From: Methylocystis echinoides
Lineage (GTDB): Bacteria > Pseudomonadota > Alphaproteobacteria > Rhizobiales > Beijerinckiaceae
DNA length: 64,000 bases
Assembly (NCBI RefSeq): GCF_027923385.1
Contig: NZ_BSEC01000001.1
Location: 1,686,501 to 1,750,500, forward strand
Direction of reading: 5' to 3'
Of the stretch, positions 46,183 to 56,223 are shown one piece after another. Within the stretch, counting starts at the first letter, position 1. Every line of letters starts with the position of its first letter. Made by a program: the position numbers and the translations under genes. The notes beneath the pieces were generated by a model. The model made no database searches. It was not told the DNA's origin and was given only the letters and a program-made list of their open reading frames with translations.

Positions 46183-46440
46183 ATGAACGCTTTTTCCGAA
46201 CCAGCCCTCGAGGCGGCTGTCGGCAGGAAAATTCTTGGTCGAAAAGGAAGCGAGCTCATCGAGCTTCTTTATTTTCTGGAAGAACCGAACACGCTCGAGA
46301 TGCTCAGGGTTTTCTCCACGCTGGATGCGGGCGAGCAGTCGAAGGTCATCGGTTTTCTCAAGGACGCCGACCAGCGCGGCGATGTCACATTGGAGGTCAG
46401 CGCTGGCGAATTGAAGCTTCGGCCTGGGGGGCTGGGCTGA
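46183..46440 (+). CDS. Small protein, 85 aa, unknown function
   Basis: The frame encodes a mainly helical, acidic, cytoplasmic-type protein (LGRKGSELIELLYFLEEPNT, LDAGEQSKVIGFLKDADQRG). A weak ribosome-binding site (aggaacg) precedes the ATG. A very long frame that reads antisense through carB continues into this gene, but only the part from 46183 is believable. It converges with the LuxR-type gene; the two stops are 54 bases apart. No family was recognised. Confidence 0.55.
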   Translation: MNAFSEPALEAAVGRKILGRKGSELIELLYFLEEPNTLEMLRVFSTLDAGEQSKVIGFLKDADQRGDVTLEVSAGELKLRPGGLG

Positions 46441-46494
46441 CGGGGGGAGTGGCTCCGGGATGTCGGCCCTTGGGTCGGCGCCCGGGCCGCTCCT

Positions 46495-47190
46495 TCAGGC
46501 GATCAGGCCCCAGCGGAGGGCCCGGACGATCGCGGCGGTGCGATTCGCTGCATCGAGCGCTTCCTTGCTCTGGCGCATGTATTTGTCGACGGTATGACCG
46601 GAAATGCCAAGAATTTCGGCGATTTCCGCATCTGTCTTGCCCTCGGCCGCCAATCGGAGCGTCTCGAGCTGTCGCACCGTGAGGCGGATGGCGCGCGCCC
46701 TGAGCATCCGGTCCATCATCGAATGCGCGAAAAAGGCGAGGGTGGTTTTCGTCGTGTAGTCGGTCGACAGCGACTTTCCGAAAAATCCCAGTCCGCGAAC
46801 GCCGGTCGGCTCTGCCTTGCCCGGATAGATCAGGCCTTTCCCCATCCCGCATTTCCGCGCCTCCTCCGCGTCGAGCGTCCAGAATCGCGGGGTCGCCGAC
46901 GCAGGGTCGGCGGTGAAATAAAGGGTCTCGGCGTCCGGCTGGAGGTTCCCGCGCGCGGGCGCCTCCGGGGGCGGAAGGGGCGGGACAAGATCGGTTTCGT
47001 AACAAACTTCCGGCGCGCGCGCGCAATAATGTGGGGGAATCAGCCCGACGCAGATGATCTCCACCTCGAAGATCGAGGACAGCGCAAGCAGACGGCCCGG
47101 AAGCCCGAAAGCATTCTTCCCGTTCATGCCCTTGACCAGCTCGAGGGCGGAACTGACCCTGGAGTGGGCGAAATCCTCAGAATAGGTCAA
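46495..47190 (-). CDS. LuxR family transcriptional regulator
   Basis: A 231-residue protein. The C-terminal LuxR/FixJ helix-turn-helix is clear: LTVRQLETLRLAAEGKTDAE, IAEILGISGHTVDKYMRQSK. The N-terminal 160 residues resemble an autoinducer-binding domain (ARKCGMGKGLIYPGKAEPTG, FFAHSMMDRML), but key ligand residues cannot be confirmed by eye. No luxI-type synthase is in the window, so it could be a LuxR solo. It is divergent from the cytochrome gene. Confidence 0.85.
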   Translation of the reverse strand: MTYSEDFAHSRVSSALELVKGMNGKNAFGLPGRLLALSSIFEVEIICVGLIPPHYCARAPEVCYETDLVPPLPPPEAPARGNLQPDAETLYFTADPASATPRFWTLDAEEARKCGMGKGLIYPGKAEPTGVRGLGFFGKSLSTDYTTKTTLAFFAHSMMDRMLRARAIRLTVRQLETLRLAAEGKTDAEIAEILGISGHTVDKYMRQSKEALDAANRTAAIVRALRWGLIA

Positions 47191-47321
47191 TGTAGATCTT
47201 TCTCGGTCGCTGCGGAGCGATATTGATGCGTCTCGTGAAATCCACTCAAATCAGGCCATTTGCGCCCAGTTTGGGTAAACTTGGCAAAAGTTCCAAAAAA
47301 CGCAACAAAATCTGTGAAAAT

Positions 47322-47669
47322 ATGATGGGTTGTCACTCAAAATGGGCGGCTTTCGTGAGGATTTGTGCGCCTGTCACCACCGCGACGCTTGCGGTGCTGG
47401 TTGCATCATCGCCGCTGACAATTCTGCCGGCTCTTGCGCAAGGCGGGGTGGCAATCGCCGAATGCGCGGCCTGCCATGGCGAGGACGGGATCGGCAAGGA
47501 CGTCGAGATCCCGAACCTTGCCGGCCAGCATGAGGTTTACCTCTACCGGCAATTGCAGCATTTCAAATCCGGCAAGCGCTCGCACAAGGAAATGCGCTTC
47601 GAAAGCCGCCAGCTGTCGGACGCGGACATGCAGGCGCTGGCCCATTATTATTCGCAACTTCCGCGCTGA
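47322..47669 (+). CDS. Periplasmic c-type cytochrome (c553/c4-like)
   Basis: A 115-residue exported monohaem cytochrome c. The signal peptide ends near ALA-Q and the haem motif is CAACH in AIAECAACHGEDGIGKD. The distal Met ligand is probably in KEMRFESRQLSDADMQALAHYY. The class I fold and length match cytochrome c553-type carriers. I chose the ATG at 47322 because it gives a normal signal peptide and leaves an AT-rich promoter region (47255-47320) between this gene and luxR. The ATG at 47226 has a fair ribosome-binding site but adds 32 basic residues. Confidence 0.85.
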   Translation: MMGCHSKWAAFVRICAPVTTATLAVLVASSPLTILPALAQGGVAIAECAACHGEDGIGKDVEIPNLAGQHEVYLYRQLQHFKSGKRSHKEMRFESRQLSDADMQALAHYYSQLPR

Positions 47670-47670
47670 C

Positions 47671-48045
47671 ATGCCGATTTTGCGGCAAATCGCGGCCTAT
47701 GCGTCTGTCGGCGCCGTCGCCACGGCGGTCCATTACGCCATCCTGCTCGGTCTTGTGGAAGGGGGCGGCTGGCGGCCGGTGCCGGCGACGCTGCTCGGCT
47801 ATGTGGCGGGCGGCGTCGTGGCCTATGTGCTCAATCGCCGCCATGTTTTCGACAGCGACCGCTCCCACGCCGAGGCGGGATGGCGCTTCGGCGCGACCGC
47901 CTTTCTCGGCTTCTGCATCACTTTCGCGCTGATGAGCCTTTTCGTCGAACGGCTTGGCGCGCCCTATCTGCTGGCGCAAATTGTAACAACCGTGTTGGCG
48001 ATGTTCGTTACATTTGCAGTGAACCGGCGCTGGACCTTCGGCTAG
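47671..48045 (+). CDS. GtrA family membrane protein
   Basis: A 124-residue protein with four membrane segments of the GtrA family: YASVGAVATAVHYAILLGLV, LGYVAGGVVAYVLNRRHVF with the conserved NRRxxF, and a second FAVNRRWTFG at the end. GtrA proteins are thought to flip polyprenyl-linked sugars. It starts one base after the cytochrome stop and converges tightly on hemF. Confidence 0.88.
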   Translation: MPILRQIAAYASVGAVATAVHYAILLGLVEGGGWRPVPATLLGYVAGGVVAYVLNRRHVFDSDRSHAEAGWRFGATAFLGFCITFALMSLFVERLGAPYLLAQIVTTVLAMFVTFAVNRRWTFG

Positions 48046-48051
48046 GGCCGC

Positions 48052-48960
48052 TCAGGGCCATTTCACCGCGGGCGGCATGGAGGAGAGGATCGACTCGACA
48101 TTCCCGCCCGTCTTCAGCCCGAAGATCGTCCCGCGGTCGTAGAGCAGATTATATTCGACATAGCGTCCGCGGCGGATAAGCTGCTCCTCCCGCTGGGCGG
48201 GCGTCCACGCCGTCGCGAAATTACGCCGCACCAGTTCGGGATAAGCGGCGAGGAAACTCTCGCCGACGTCGCGGGTGAAGGCGAAATCCTTGTCCCAGCC
48301 GCTGTTGACGGGGTCGCCGGCGCTGTTGAAATAATCGTAGAAGATCCCGCCGATTCCGCGCGGCTCCTTGCGGTGCGGCAGATAGAAATAGTCGTCGCAC
48401 CAGGTCTTGAACCGCCCGTAATCGGCGACGGGATGCCGCTCGCAGGCCCCGCGCATGGCGGCGTGGAAGGCGAGGGTGTCGGGGTCCTCCTGCCTGCGCC
48501 GTGCGTCGAGCACCGGTGTGAGATCGGCGCCGCCCCCGAACCAGGCCTTCGTCGTGACGACGAAGCGCGTGTTCATGTGAACGGCCGGCACATTCGGGTT
48601 CCAGGGATGCGCGATCAGCGAAATGCCGGTGGCGAAAAAGCGCGGGTCTTCGGCGGCGCCGGGGATCTGCTTGGCGAATTCCGGCTGGAACGTGCCGAAG
48701 ACCGTCGAGCAGTGCACCCCGGCCTTCTCGAACACCCGGCCGTGGATCATGCCCATGCGCCCGCCGCCGCCGGGCGCGCCGTCGTGATTACTGCGCTCCC
48801 AGGGCGTGAACGCGAAGCGGCCCGGCGCGGTCGCCTCGGCGAAGGGGCCGGCGGCTTCGTCCTCCAGCGCCTCGAAGGCGGCGCAGATGCGAAGCTGAAG
48901 GGCCTCGAACCACGCGCGCGCTTCTGTCTTGCGGGCTTCGAGCGGATCCTGCGCGGTCAT
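48052..48960 (-). CDS. hemF: Oxygen-dependent coproporphyrinogen III oxidase
   Basis: A 302-residue cytosolic enzyme that oxidatively decarboxylates coproporphyrinogen III in haem synthesis. Hallmarks are [11 protein letters not shown], the [16 protein letters not shown] segment, [32 protein letters not shown] and [20 protein letters not shown]. The presence of this O2-dependent form fits an aerobic organism. Confidence 0.97.
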   Translation of the reverse strand: MTAQDPLEARKTEARAWFEALQLRICAAFEALEDEAAGPFAEATAPGRFAFTPWERSNHDGAPGGGGRMGMIHGRVFEKAGVHCSTVFGTFQPEFAKQIPGAAEDPRFFATGISLIAHPWNPNVPAVHMNTRFVVTTKAWFGGGADLTPVLDARRRQEDPDTLAFHAAMRGACERHPVADYGRFKTWCDDYFYLPHRKEPRGIGGIFYDYFNSAGDPVNSGWDKDFAFTRDVGESFLAAYPELVRRNFATAWTPAQREEQLIRRGRYVEYNLLYDRGTIFGLKTGGNVESILSSMPPAVKWP

Positions 48961-49011
48961 GGGCGTCTCCCTTTTCTTCGCCTTTTCGACGCCGGCATGC
49001 GCCTTGTCAAA

Positions 49012-49482
49012 TCACCCGACGCGTCGCAACTGGCGCAGCGCCTCACCCATGACCATGGCCGCCGCCACGGCGACATTGAGGGAGCGCGCCTGCGGTTGCA
49101 TCGGAATGCGTACCGCGAGATCGGCGGCGCTGAAAACGTCATCCGGCACGCCCGCAGACTCGCGGCCGACGAGCAAAATGTCGCCGGACTGATAATTGCA
49201 CGCGGTATAGGCCGCGTCGGCGCGAGTCGAGAGCAGCACCAGTCGCCGGGACGCGCCCTGCGCGGCGCGCCACGCCTGAAAAGCGTCGAAGGAAGCATGC
49301 CGTTGGAGCGTCACGAAATCGAGGTAGTCCATTCCCGCGCGCCGAAAGGCGCTGTCCGTGACCGGGAAGCCGGCCGGGCCGATGATCACGGCCTCCACGC
49401 CGAGGCAAGCGCAAGCGCGCAGCATGGTTCCGGCGTTCTGCGGAATGTCGGGCTGGTATAGGGCCAGGGTGAGCGAAGACAT
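49012..49482 (-). CDS. trmL: tRNA (cytidine(34)-2'-O)-methyltransferase TrmL
   Basis: A 156-residue SPOUT methyltransferase that modifies the wobble ribose of some leucine tRNAs. Motifs are LALYQPDIPQNAGTMLRACA near the start, VIIGPAGFPV, and the knotted C-terminal region ILLVGRESAGVPDDV, RIPMQPQARSLNVAVAAAMV. The start was set at MSSLTLALYQPD; an upstream extension to 49560 lacks homology. Confidence 0.94.
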   Translation of the reverse strand: MSSLTLALYQPDIPQNAGTMLRACACLGVEAVIIGPAGFPVTDSAFRRAGMDYLDFVTLQRHASFDAFQAWRAAQGASRRLVLLSTRADAAYTACNYQSGDILLVGRESAGVPDDVFSAADLAVRIPMQPQARSLNVAVAAAMVMGEALRQLRRVG

Positions 49483-49764
49483 GAGCGTAACCACCGGCAA
49501 GCCTCGGAAATTTGCGGCAAATCGCCGCGATTGCGCCCCCTGGGGCGACGCAGGCGGCAAAGCCGGAAAATTCCGGCTTCGGCCAAGTGGACATGATGGC
49601 CGATCGGCGCCACATAAGCCGCGCGCGAGCGGGGTTCAACAGGCTTTTTGCCGGGCTTTGCCCTTGCAGGCTGGCGTGCGGCGGGTAAAAGTGAAACGAT
49701 TGCGCCGAGTCGAGCCTGCGCTCGTCCAAAGGCTCGTCGGCGGCGCGGTTGGGAGAGGTCAGGC

Positions 49765-50298
49765 GTGGATATAAACAACGGCACCCAGAAAACGCCGGCA
49801 GAGCCGAGCCGTCGGGATATTCTCTACATCGCCACAGGCGCGGCCGCGACGGTCGCAGCGGCGGGCATGGTCTGGCCGCTGATCTCGCAGATGAACCCCG
49901 ACGCCTCGACGCGGGCGTTGGCCTCGACGGAAGTCGATTTGTCGACCATTCCGCTCGGTCAGATCGTGACGGTCAAATGGCGCGGCAAGCCTGTCTTCGT
50001 GCGTCACCGGACGCCGGAGGAGATCAAGGCAGCCGAGAATGTGCCGCTGGCCGACCTTCCCGATCCCGAGCCCGACTCCAAGCGCGTGCAAAAGCCCGAG
50101 TGGCTCGTCATCATCGGCGTCTGCACCCATCTGGGCTGCATCCCGACCGGCAAGGCCGGAGAATTCGACGGCTGGTTCTGCCCCTGCCATGGCTCGACCT
50201 ACGACGTCTCCGGCCGCATTCGCAGCGGCCCGGCTCCGAGCAATCTGGAAGTGCCGCTATACACTTTCCTGAGCAACACAAAGATCAAGATCGGATAG
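49765..50298 (+). CDS. petA: Ubiquinol-cytochrome c reductase Rieske iron-sulfur subunit
   Basis: A 177-residue Rieske protein of the bc1 complex. An N-terminal twin-arginine-like [20 protein letters not shown] anchors it in the membrane. The cluster ligands are in CTHLGC and CPCHGS, with the conserved [16 protein letters not shown] following. The start is a GTG at 49765 preceded by gggagaggtcagg; longer starts have no homology. It is the first gene of a petABC operon. Confidence 0.95.
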   Translation: MDINNGTQKTPAEPSRRDILYIATGAAATVAAAGMVWPLISQMNPDASTRALASTEVDLSTIPLGQIVTVKWRGKPVFVRHRTPEEIKAAENVPLADLPDPEPDSKRVQKPEWLVIIGVCTHLGCIPTGKAGEFDGWFCPCHGSTYDVSGRIRSGPAPSNLEVPLYTFLSNTKIKIG

Positions 50299-50362
50299 GC
50301 GCTCCCGCCTGTCCGTCTTTTCCCGCGCCCTTTTCAGCGCCGCACGCATTCGAGAAAGTTCC

Positions 50363-51601
50363 ATGAGCGGACATTCCCAGTACAAGCCCAAGAGCGGCTT
50401 CGCCCAGTGGCTGGAGCGCCGGTTGCCGATCCTCAGCTTCATGCACGACAGCTTCGTGTCCTACCCGACGCCGAAGAATCTGAACTACATGTGGACCTTC
50501 GGGGCGATCCTGTCGTTCATGCTGGTGGCGCAGATCGTGACCGGCGTCGTGCTGGCGATGCATTACACGCCGGAAACCACGCTCGCCTTCGACTCCGTCG
50601 AAAAGATCATGCGCGACGTGAACTGGGGATGGGCGCTGCGCTACATGCACGCCAACGGCGCCTCCATGTTCTTCCTCGCCGTCTACATCCACATCTTCCG
50701 CGGCATGTATTACGGCTCCTACAAGGAGCCGCGCGAGGTGCTGTGGATTCTGGGCGTCGTCATCTTCATGGCGATGATGGCCACGGGCTTCCTGGGCTAT
50801 GTGCTGCCCTGGGGCCAGATGTCCTTCTGGGCGGCGACGGTCATCACCAATCTGTTCTCGGCCATCCCGGTCGTCGGCACCTCGATCACGACCTGGCTGC
50901 TCGGCGGCTACTCGGTCGACAATCCGACGCTGAACCGCTTCTTCGCGCTGCATTATCTGCTGCCCTTCATCATCGTCGCCATCGTGGCGCTGCATGTCTG
51001 GGCGCTGCATGTGACGGGGCAGAACAATCCGACCGGCGTCGAAGTGAAGGATCTGAAGAAGGACACCGTGCCCTTCACGCCCTATGCGACGATGAAGGAC
51101 GGCTACGCCATTGGCGCCTTCCTCGTGCTCTACGCCTGGATGGCCTTCTTCGTGCCGAATTATCTCGGCCATCCGGACAATTACATCGAGGCCAATCCGC
51201 TCGTGACGCCGCCGCATATCGTGCCGGAATGGTATTTCCTGCCCTTCTACGCGATCCTGCGCGCCATTCCGAACAAGCTGCTGGGCGTCATCGCGCTGTT
51301 CCTGTCGATCCTGATCGCCGCGGCGCTGCCATGGCTCGACCGTTCGCCGGTGAAGTCGGGCAGCTATCGGCCGATGTTCCGCAAGGCCTATTGGGTCTTC
51401 GTCGCGGTCTGCATCGGGCTCGGCTATCTCGGCGCCATGCCGGCGGAGGGCGTCTATCTGTGGCTCGCCCGCATCTTCTCCTTCTACTACTTCCTGCATT
51501 ACGTGTTCATCCTGCCGCTGATCGCGAAATACGAGAAGCCAGAGCCGCTGCCTGAATCGATCGACGCAGCCGTCGCAGCCGGGAGCGCCTCCCATGCGTG
51601 A
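50363..51601 (+). CDS. petB: Cytochrome b of the bc1 complex
   Basis: A 412-residue quinol-oxidising subunit with eight or nine membrane segments and two b haems. Visible are the N-terminal [10 protein letters not shown], the haem His pairs in [20 protein letters not shown] and in [20 protein letters not shown], the Qo-site segment [16 protein letters not shown], and the [14 protein letters not shown] motif. It lies 64 bases after petA and overlaps the possible upstream start of petC. Confidence 0.97.
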   Translation: MSGHSQYKPKSGFAQWLERRLPILSFMHDSFVSYPTPKNLNYMWTFGAILSFMLVAQIVTGVVLAMHYTPETTLAFDSVEKIMRDVNWGWALRYMHANGASMFFLAVYIHIFRGMYYGSYKEPREVLWILGVVIFMAMMATGFLGYVLPWGQMSFWAATVITNLFSAIPVVGTSITTWLLGGYSVDNPTLNRFFALHYLLPFIIVAIVALHVWALHVTGQNNPTGVEVKDLKKDTVPFTPYATMKDGYAIGAFLVLYAWMAFFVPNYLGHPDNYIEANPLVTPPHIVPEWYFLPFYAILRAIPNKLLGVIALFLSILIAAALPWLDRSPVKSGSYRPMFRKAYWVFVAVCIGLGYLGAMPAEGVYLWLARIFSFYYFLHYVFILPLIAKYEKPEPLPESIDAAVAAGSASHA

Positions 51602-51632
51602 CGGACGGAAGTTTGCCCAACAGGAATCCGCG

Positions 51633-52481
51633 ATGACGCGCAAACTGTTCTTGTCTCTCCTTTCAGGCGCGGCGCTGCTGCTCGCCGCCGCGTCGCCGGC
51701 GCTGGCGGAGGGCGGCCATCACGAGAAGAAGCCGGAGGTCCACAGCTGGTCCTTCGCCGGCTTCTTCGGCAGTTACGACAGGGCGCAGCTGCGTCGCGGC
51801 TTCAAGGTCTACAAGGAAGTCTGCTCGACCTGCCATTCGATCAAGATGCTGGCCTTCCGCAATCTGGGCCAGCCGGGCGGACCGGAGTTTTCCGAGAAGG
51901 AAGTCGCCGAACTCGCCGCGACCTACAAGGTCAAGGACGGTCCCAACGACGCGGGCGAATATTTCGACCGTCCGGCGCGCCCGAGCGACCGCTTCCCGCC
52001 GCCCTTCGCCAATGAGCAGGCGGCGCGCGCGGCGATGTCGGGCGCCTATCCGCCCGACATGTCGGTGCTGGCCAAGGCGCGCGGCTACAGCCGCGGCTTC
52101 CCGACGTTCCTGCTCGATGCGCTGCCGGGGCTTTCCTATCAGGAGCACGGCGTCGACTACATCGCCTCGCTGCTGAAGGGCTATCAGGACCCGCCGCACG
52201 ATGTGAAGATTCCCGACGGCCAGTATTACAACGTCTATATGCTGGGCAATCGCATCGGCATGCCGCCGCCGCTCTCCGACGGCGCAGTCACTTATGACGA
52301 CGGCGCGCCCCAGACGGTGGATCAATATGCGCGGGACGTCACGGCCTTCATGATGTGGGTGGCCGAGCCGCATCTCGAAGCGCGCAAGCATATCGGGCAG
52401 GGGGTCATCGCCTTCCTCATCGTCTTTGCGGCGCTGCTTTATTTCACGAAGCGGAAGATCTGGTCGAACGTTCCGCATTAG
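51633..52481 (+). CDS. petC: Cytochrome c1 of the bc1 complex
   Basis: A 282-residue membrane-anchored cytochrome with a signal peptide (MTRKLFLSLLSGAALLLAAA, cleavage near ALA-E). The haem motif is CSTCHSI, followed by MLAFRNLG; the axial Met is probably in YMLGNRIGMPPPLSDG. The C-terminal anchor is QGVIAFLIVFAALLYFTKRK. The ATG at 51633 has aggaa at good spacing. An ATG at 51594 overlapping petB by eight bases is a possible alternative start. Confidence 0.95.
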   Translation: MTRKLFLSLLSGAALLLAAASPALAEGGHHEKKPEVHSWSFAGFFGSYDRAQLRRGFKVYKEVCSTCHSIKMLAFRNLGQPGGPEFSEKEVAELAATYKVKDGPNDAGEYFDRPARPSDRFPPPFANEQAARAAMSGAYPPDMSVLAKARGYSRGFPTFLLDALPGLSYQEHGVDYIASLLKGYQDPPHDVKIPDGQYYNVYMLGNRIGMPPPLSDGAVTYDDGAPQTVDQYARDVTAFMMWVAEPHLEARKHIGQGVIAFLIVFAALLYFTKRKIWSNVPH

Positions 52482-52489
52482 GGAGGGAA

Positions 52490-52585
52490 GCCTCTCCCCG
52501 TCCCTCCCTCGCTTCTGCGGGAGAGGGGGCGCGTGCGATCCACAGTCTTCAGGAAGGACTCCCTCTCCCGCGAAGGGGGAGGGGG
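52490..52585. repeat. Type A repeat element, degenerate copy
   Basis: About 96 bp resembling type A with shortened ends: left arm CCCTCCCTCGCTTCTGCGGG, spacer with CAGGAAGGAC, and right arm CTCCCGCGAAGGGGGAGGGG. It lies between the convergent petC and marC genes. Confidence 0.7.
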
Positions 52586-52595
52586 TCTCTCCGCC

Positions 52596-53228
52596 CTACG
52601 AAAACAGACTGCGCGCCCCATCCATGACGAACTGAACGGCGAGCGAGGCGAGAAGCACCCCGATCAGCTTCTCCATCACGATGCTCGCCGACGCGCCGAT
52701 CAGGCGCTGCACGGCGAACGCCAGCCGGCAAACGATCCAGCACAGGGCGATCACCGCGAGGATGGCGCCGATCAACGCGGCGAGCCGAGCCGGATCGCCA
52801 TGCGCCTCGCCTGAGATCAGCAGCGCCGCCGTGATCGCGCCGGGACCGGCCATCAGCGGGATCGCCAGCGGGAAGGCGGCGATATGGCGGCCGTTCTCGA
52901 CCAGCGCCTGATGCGCCGTCTGCGACTCGCGCCCGATGCGCACGCCGAGCACCATTTCCGAAGCGATGGAAAACAGCAGCAGCCCGCCGGCGACGCGGAA
53001 AGCGGGCAAGGTGATGCCCATGACGCGCAGCAGCGCCGCGCCGCCAAGGGCGGCGCCGGTCAGGATCAGAAAGGCGTAGACGCAGGCGCGCGTCGCAATG
53101 CCGACGCGGGCCGCGCCGCTGTGGCGCGCCGTGGCCGCAAGAAAGACGGGCGCCAGCCCCAGCGGCTCCACGACCACGAAGAGCGTGACAAAGGCGCCGA
53201 TGAAATCGCTGACAATCGCCGCCGCCAT
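52596..53228 (-). CDS. MarC family integral membrane protein
   Basis: A 210-residue protein with six predicted membrane segments. MarC features are the N-terminal FVVVEPLGLAPVFLAAT (the NP-like loop), AFRVAGGLLLFSIASEMVLG, and the central FPLAIPLMAGPGAITAALLI. Despite the name the family has no proven transport or antibiotic-resistance role. It stands alone, convergent with petC. Confidence 0.9.
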   Translation of the reverse strand: MAAAIVSDFIGAFVTLFVVVEPLGLAPVFLAATARHSGAARVGIATRACVYAFLILTGAALGGAALLRVMGITLPAFRVAGGLLLFSIASEMVLGVRIGRESQTAHQALVENGRHIAAFPLAIPLMAGPGAITAALLISGEAHGDPARLAALIGAILAVIALCWIVCRLAFAVQRLIGASASIVMEKLIGVLLASLAVQFVMDGARSLFS

Positions 53229-53414
53229 CCGCGCTCCCGGGCCAGCGGCGACGCTTTCGCCGGAGATCTGACCTTCTGCACATCACCTAGCGCGTCGCCG
53301 GCGTGTTTCACCGCGCCGGAGGCGTCGCCGAAACGCGCCCGGCGGGCGCCTGCTTGCCGGTCTCCGAGCGCGCGCCATTTACCGAGATTGGAGGCCCGGA
53401 TAGAGGGGGCTCGA

Positions 53415-53687
53415 ATGCTTGCTGTCGCCAAGGCGCTCATCCTCATCGGAATCGTGATCTTCGCCAGCGAACGGGAATACGGCCTCGAATTTGTGCTGAT
53501 CCTGTGCGCCGCCGTCGCCCTGCACATGCTGTGGGAGTCGCGACTGCGGGCCGAAGTGCTCATGTATCTGGCCGGCCTGCCGAACCATCTCGCCTACTGG
53601 ATTTTCCTCGGGGGCCCGCTCGGCCTTGTCGGCCGAACGCTGGCCCTGGCCCTGGTCCTCGCGCCGATCTACATCCTCGCGCCGTGA
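53415..53687 (+). CDS. Small membrane protein, 90 aa, unknown function
   Basis: The frame encodes three hydrophobic segments (about 3-20, 25-45, 60-88) separated by charged loops (ASEREYG, WESRLRAEV). There is no signal peptide or motif I recognise. It follows a promoter-sized gap after the divergent marC and precedes nadK by about 90 bases on the same strand. Confidence 0.6.
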   Translation: MLAVAKALILIGIVIFASEREYGLEFVLILCAAVALHMLWESRLRAEVLMYLAGLPNHLAYWIFLGGPLGLVGRTLALALVLAPIYILAP

Positions 53688-53783
53688 CGCTTCCGCTCCC
53701 GCCGCGCCTTTCCATCGCCCGACGCGGCGTGTATCGAGAGGGCGGCGGCGCCTCGCGCGCCGGGCAACGGGATTGTGACGCAA

Positions 53784-54575
53784 ATGGGCGCCTCGGGCGA
53801 CGCTCCCACCGCGGCGAAGAAACTGGCGTTCCTGTCCTCCGGCACGCCGGAGGCGGAAGAGGCGCGGCTGCGCCTCGTCGAAAAATACGGCGACGTGCAG
53901 CCTGAAGAGGCCGACTGCATCGTCGCGCTCGGCGGCGACGGGCTGATGCTGCGCACGCTGCATAATTACATGGACACGGGCAAGCCGATCTACGGCATGA
54001 ACCGCGGCTCGGTCGGCTTTCTGATGAACCAGTATCGTGAGAGCGGACTGCGCAAGCGCATCGCCGAAGCCAAGGCCTCGATCATCCATCCGCTGCTGAT
54101 GAACGCCACCAATGTGCATGGCGACGAATTTTCCGCCCACGCCATCAATGAGGTTTCGCTCCTGCGCCAGACCTCGCAGGTGGCGAAGCTGCGCATTCTC
54201 ATCAATGGCCATGAGCGCCTGCCGGAACTGATCACCGACGGCGTGCTGGTGTCGACCCCCGCCGGCTCCACCGCCTATAATCTTTCCGCCAGCGGCCCCA
54301 TCCTGCCGCTCGATGCGCCGCTGATGGCGCTGACGCCGATCTCCGCCTTCCGCCCGCGTCGCTGGCGCGGCGCGCTCCTCCCCGACGCCGCGAAGGTGCG
54401 CATCGAAGTGCTGGAGGCGCCCAAGCGACCCGTGTCCGTCGTCGCCGACCACGACGAGTTCCGCGACCTCGCCTTCGTCGACATCGAGATGGACCACAGC
54501 GCCAATCTCATCCTTTTGCACGATCCCGGCCATTCGCTCGAGGAGCGAATCCTGCGCGAACAGTTTGGCTATTGA
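53784..54575 (+). CDS. nadK: NAD kinase
   Basis: A 263-residue ATP-NAD kinase that makes NADP. Motifs are [15 protein letters not shown] (the GGDG with catalytic Asp), [41 protein letters not shown] and [15 protein letters not shown] at 53775, three codons earlier, is an equally possible start. The length and motif order match the short proteobacterial type. Confidence 0.95.
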   Translation: MGASGDAPTAAKKLAFLSSGTPEAEEARLRLVEKYGDVQPEEADCIVALGGDGLMLRTLHNYMDTGKPIYGMNRGSVGFLMNQYRESGLRKRIAEAKASIIHPLLMNATNVHGDEFSAHAINEVSLLRQTSQVAKLRILINGHERLPELITDGVLVSTPAGSTAYNLSASGPILPLDAPLMALTPISAFRPRRWRGALLPDAAKVRIEVLEAPKRPVSVVADHDEFRDLAFVDIEMDHSANLILLHDPGHSLEERILREQFGY

Positions 54576-54593
54576 TCAGGAGCGCGAGCCCAA

Positions 54594-54875
54594 GTGATCG
54601 AACCTTTCCGGCATCATCTCTTCGTCTGCACCAACAAGCGCGACGGCCGCGCGGCGTGCGAGGATCACGGCGCGAAGGATGCGCTCGCCAAAGCGAAGGA
54701 AGCGGTGAATGCGCTGCCCGCCGCCGAGCGCGAGGGCGTGCGCGTTTCCGCCGCCGGCTGTCTCGGCCGCTGCGCCCATGGGCCGGTCGCGGTGCTCTAC
54801 CCGGCGGGCGCGTGGATCAGCTATGAGTCGGCGGAGGATCTCACCCGTTTCGTGATGGACGCGATCAGGCGCTGA
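54594..54875 (+). CDS. Thioredoxin-like [2Fe-2S] ferredoxin
   Basis: A 93-residue protein of the thioredoxin-fold 2Fe-2S ferredoxin family. Cluster Cys residues are in HLFVCTNKRDGRAACEDHGA (two) and SAAGCLGRCAHGPVAVLYP (two). The pattern and length match small ferredoxins of the NuoE-like fold. The start is GTG, 18 bases after nadK, so the two are probably cotranscribed. It ends back to back with the DUF2336 gene, sharing a TGATCA palindrome for the two stop codons. Confidence 0.88.
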   Translation: MIEPFRHHLFVCTNKRDGRAACEDHGAKDALAKAKEAVNALPAAEREGVRVSAAGCLGRCAHGPVAVLYPAGAWISYESAEDLTRFVMDAIRR

Positions 54876-56123
54876 TCACGCCGCCATCAGCTCCGCCTCG
54901 AAGGCGACAAGATCGATGAGCGGCCCGCTGGCCGTGACGCCGGAGAATGTCGTCGGCGGCGCGACATCGGGCGCTGTCGCTTCCTGCGTGATGCGCGCGG
55001 TTTCGGCGCGCGCTTCTTCCAGCGCCGCCTCGCGCTCGAAGCGGCGCAGCAGCGCCAGCAGCATGTCGAGCTGACCCTCGTTCATCGACTCGCAGGCGGT
55101 GATGACGCGCTCCACCATCACCAGCGAGAGCCGTGGATCGGGGCTGCCGACATGGCCATATTCACGCTGCGCCGACAGCGCGGCGCGGAAGGCGGGCAGG
55201 AATTTCTCCGGCAGGCCGGCGCGCAGATAGGCCGCCGCAAAGCCGGCGCCGCGAAAATCGTCGATGAGCGCCGCGACCTTGTCGTCGTTCAAACCCGACA
55301 GCTCGACGAGCGAGGCTTCGAAGAGGTCGCGATTGCCGGAGAGGAGCGCGCGCAGCACGAGGCTCGACGTCAGATGACCGCAGGCGCGCAGATGCGCGAC
55401 AAGCTCGCGCACGCCCTGCCGGCCGTCGTATTCCGCGGCTTCGGTGACGATGAGCACATTCGCCTTGTCGCGTTCTTCGCGCAAAAGTCGATCCGCGCGC
55501 TCGTGACTGAGCCAGCCGCAATTGATCACGAAGGCGGAGAGACTTTCCGCAACGGCCCCGACCAGCGCGCTGCGCACGGAAGCGGGGAGAGCGGGACGCG
55601 ACAGCAGCGCCTCGCGCATGTCGCCATCATCGCCAAAGCGCGCCACCATGCGACGTAGCGAGAAATCCAGAATGTCCGCACCCGGATTGACCGCCAGCGC
55701 GACACAGGCGTCGCGTGCGCCAATTTCGGCGAGCGCGGCGCAGACGCCATGCGGAACGCGCGCGCGCAATGCGATGGCGGTTTGCGCGGTGGCGTCGCCG
55801 ATCGCGACACAGTCGACGAGCTCCGCCTCGCTCAGAAGCGGCGAGCGCGACAGAACGGGGCCGGCAATGGCGGATTGGTCGCAGGCGAGCGCCGAGACGA
55901 GGGCGCGCGGCGCGTCGATGGCGCTGGCGAAATTATCGGCCAAGGCGCGGCGCACGAGCGGGGAGGGGTCCTCCGCGAGCGACATCAGCGCAATCTCGAC
56001 CTGCCGGCGCTCGGCCGTGTCGAGGTCGCCATAGAGATAGGTGCGCGCCATGTCCCCAGCGCCTTCGGCGCGTTGCGCGGCGCTGGCCGTCTGCGCCCAG
56101 GTGAGGAAATGACGAACAATCAT
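54876..56123 (-). CDS. DUF2336 domain protein
   Basis: A 415-residue helical-repeat protein of the alphaproteobacterial DUF2336 family: ERRQVEIALMSLAEDPSPLV, RRALADNFASAIDAPRALVS and PVLSRSPLLSEAELVD. The function is unknown. The start at 56123 (MIVRHFLTW) has aagggg as ribosome-binding site; an ATG five codons earlier is possible. There is no signal peptide or catalytic motif. Confidence 0.85.
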   Translation of the reverse strand: MIVRHFLTWAQTASAAQRAEGAGDMARTYLYGDLDTAERRQVEIALMSLAEDPSPLVRRALADNFASAIDAPRALVSALACDQSAIAGPVLSRSPLLSEAELVDCVAIGDATAQTAIALRARVPHGVCAALAEIGARDACVALAVNPGADILDFSLRRMVARFGDDGDMREALLSRPALPASVRSALVGAVAESLSAFVINCGWLSHERADRLLREERDKANVLIVTEAAEYDGRQGVRELVAHLRACGHLTSSLVLRALLSGNRDLFEASLVELSGLNDDKVAALIDDFRGAGFAAAYLRAGLPEKFLPAFRAALSAQREYGHVGSPDPRLSLVMVERVITACESMNEGQLDMLLALLRRFEREAALEEARAETARITQEATAPDVAPPTTFSGVTASGPLIDLVAFEAELMAA

Positions 56124-56223
56124 GCAAGGCCCCTTCATGCGGCGCAGCCCAAGGTTAAGGGAATATGACCGCTTATGGTAAATGCAGGTTTAAGGGCGCC
56201 GCCGCGCCAGCAGGATTTAACCG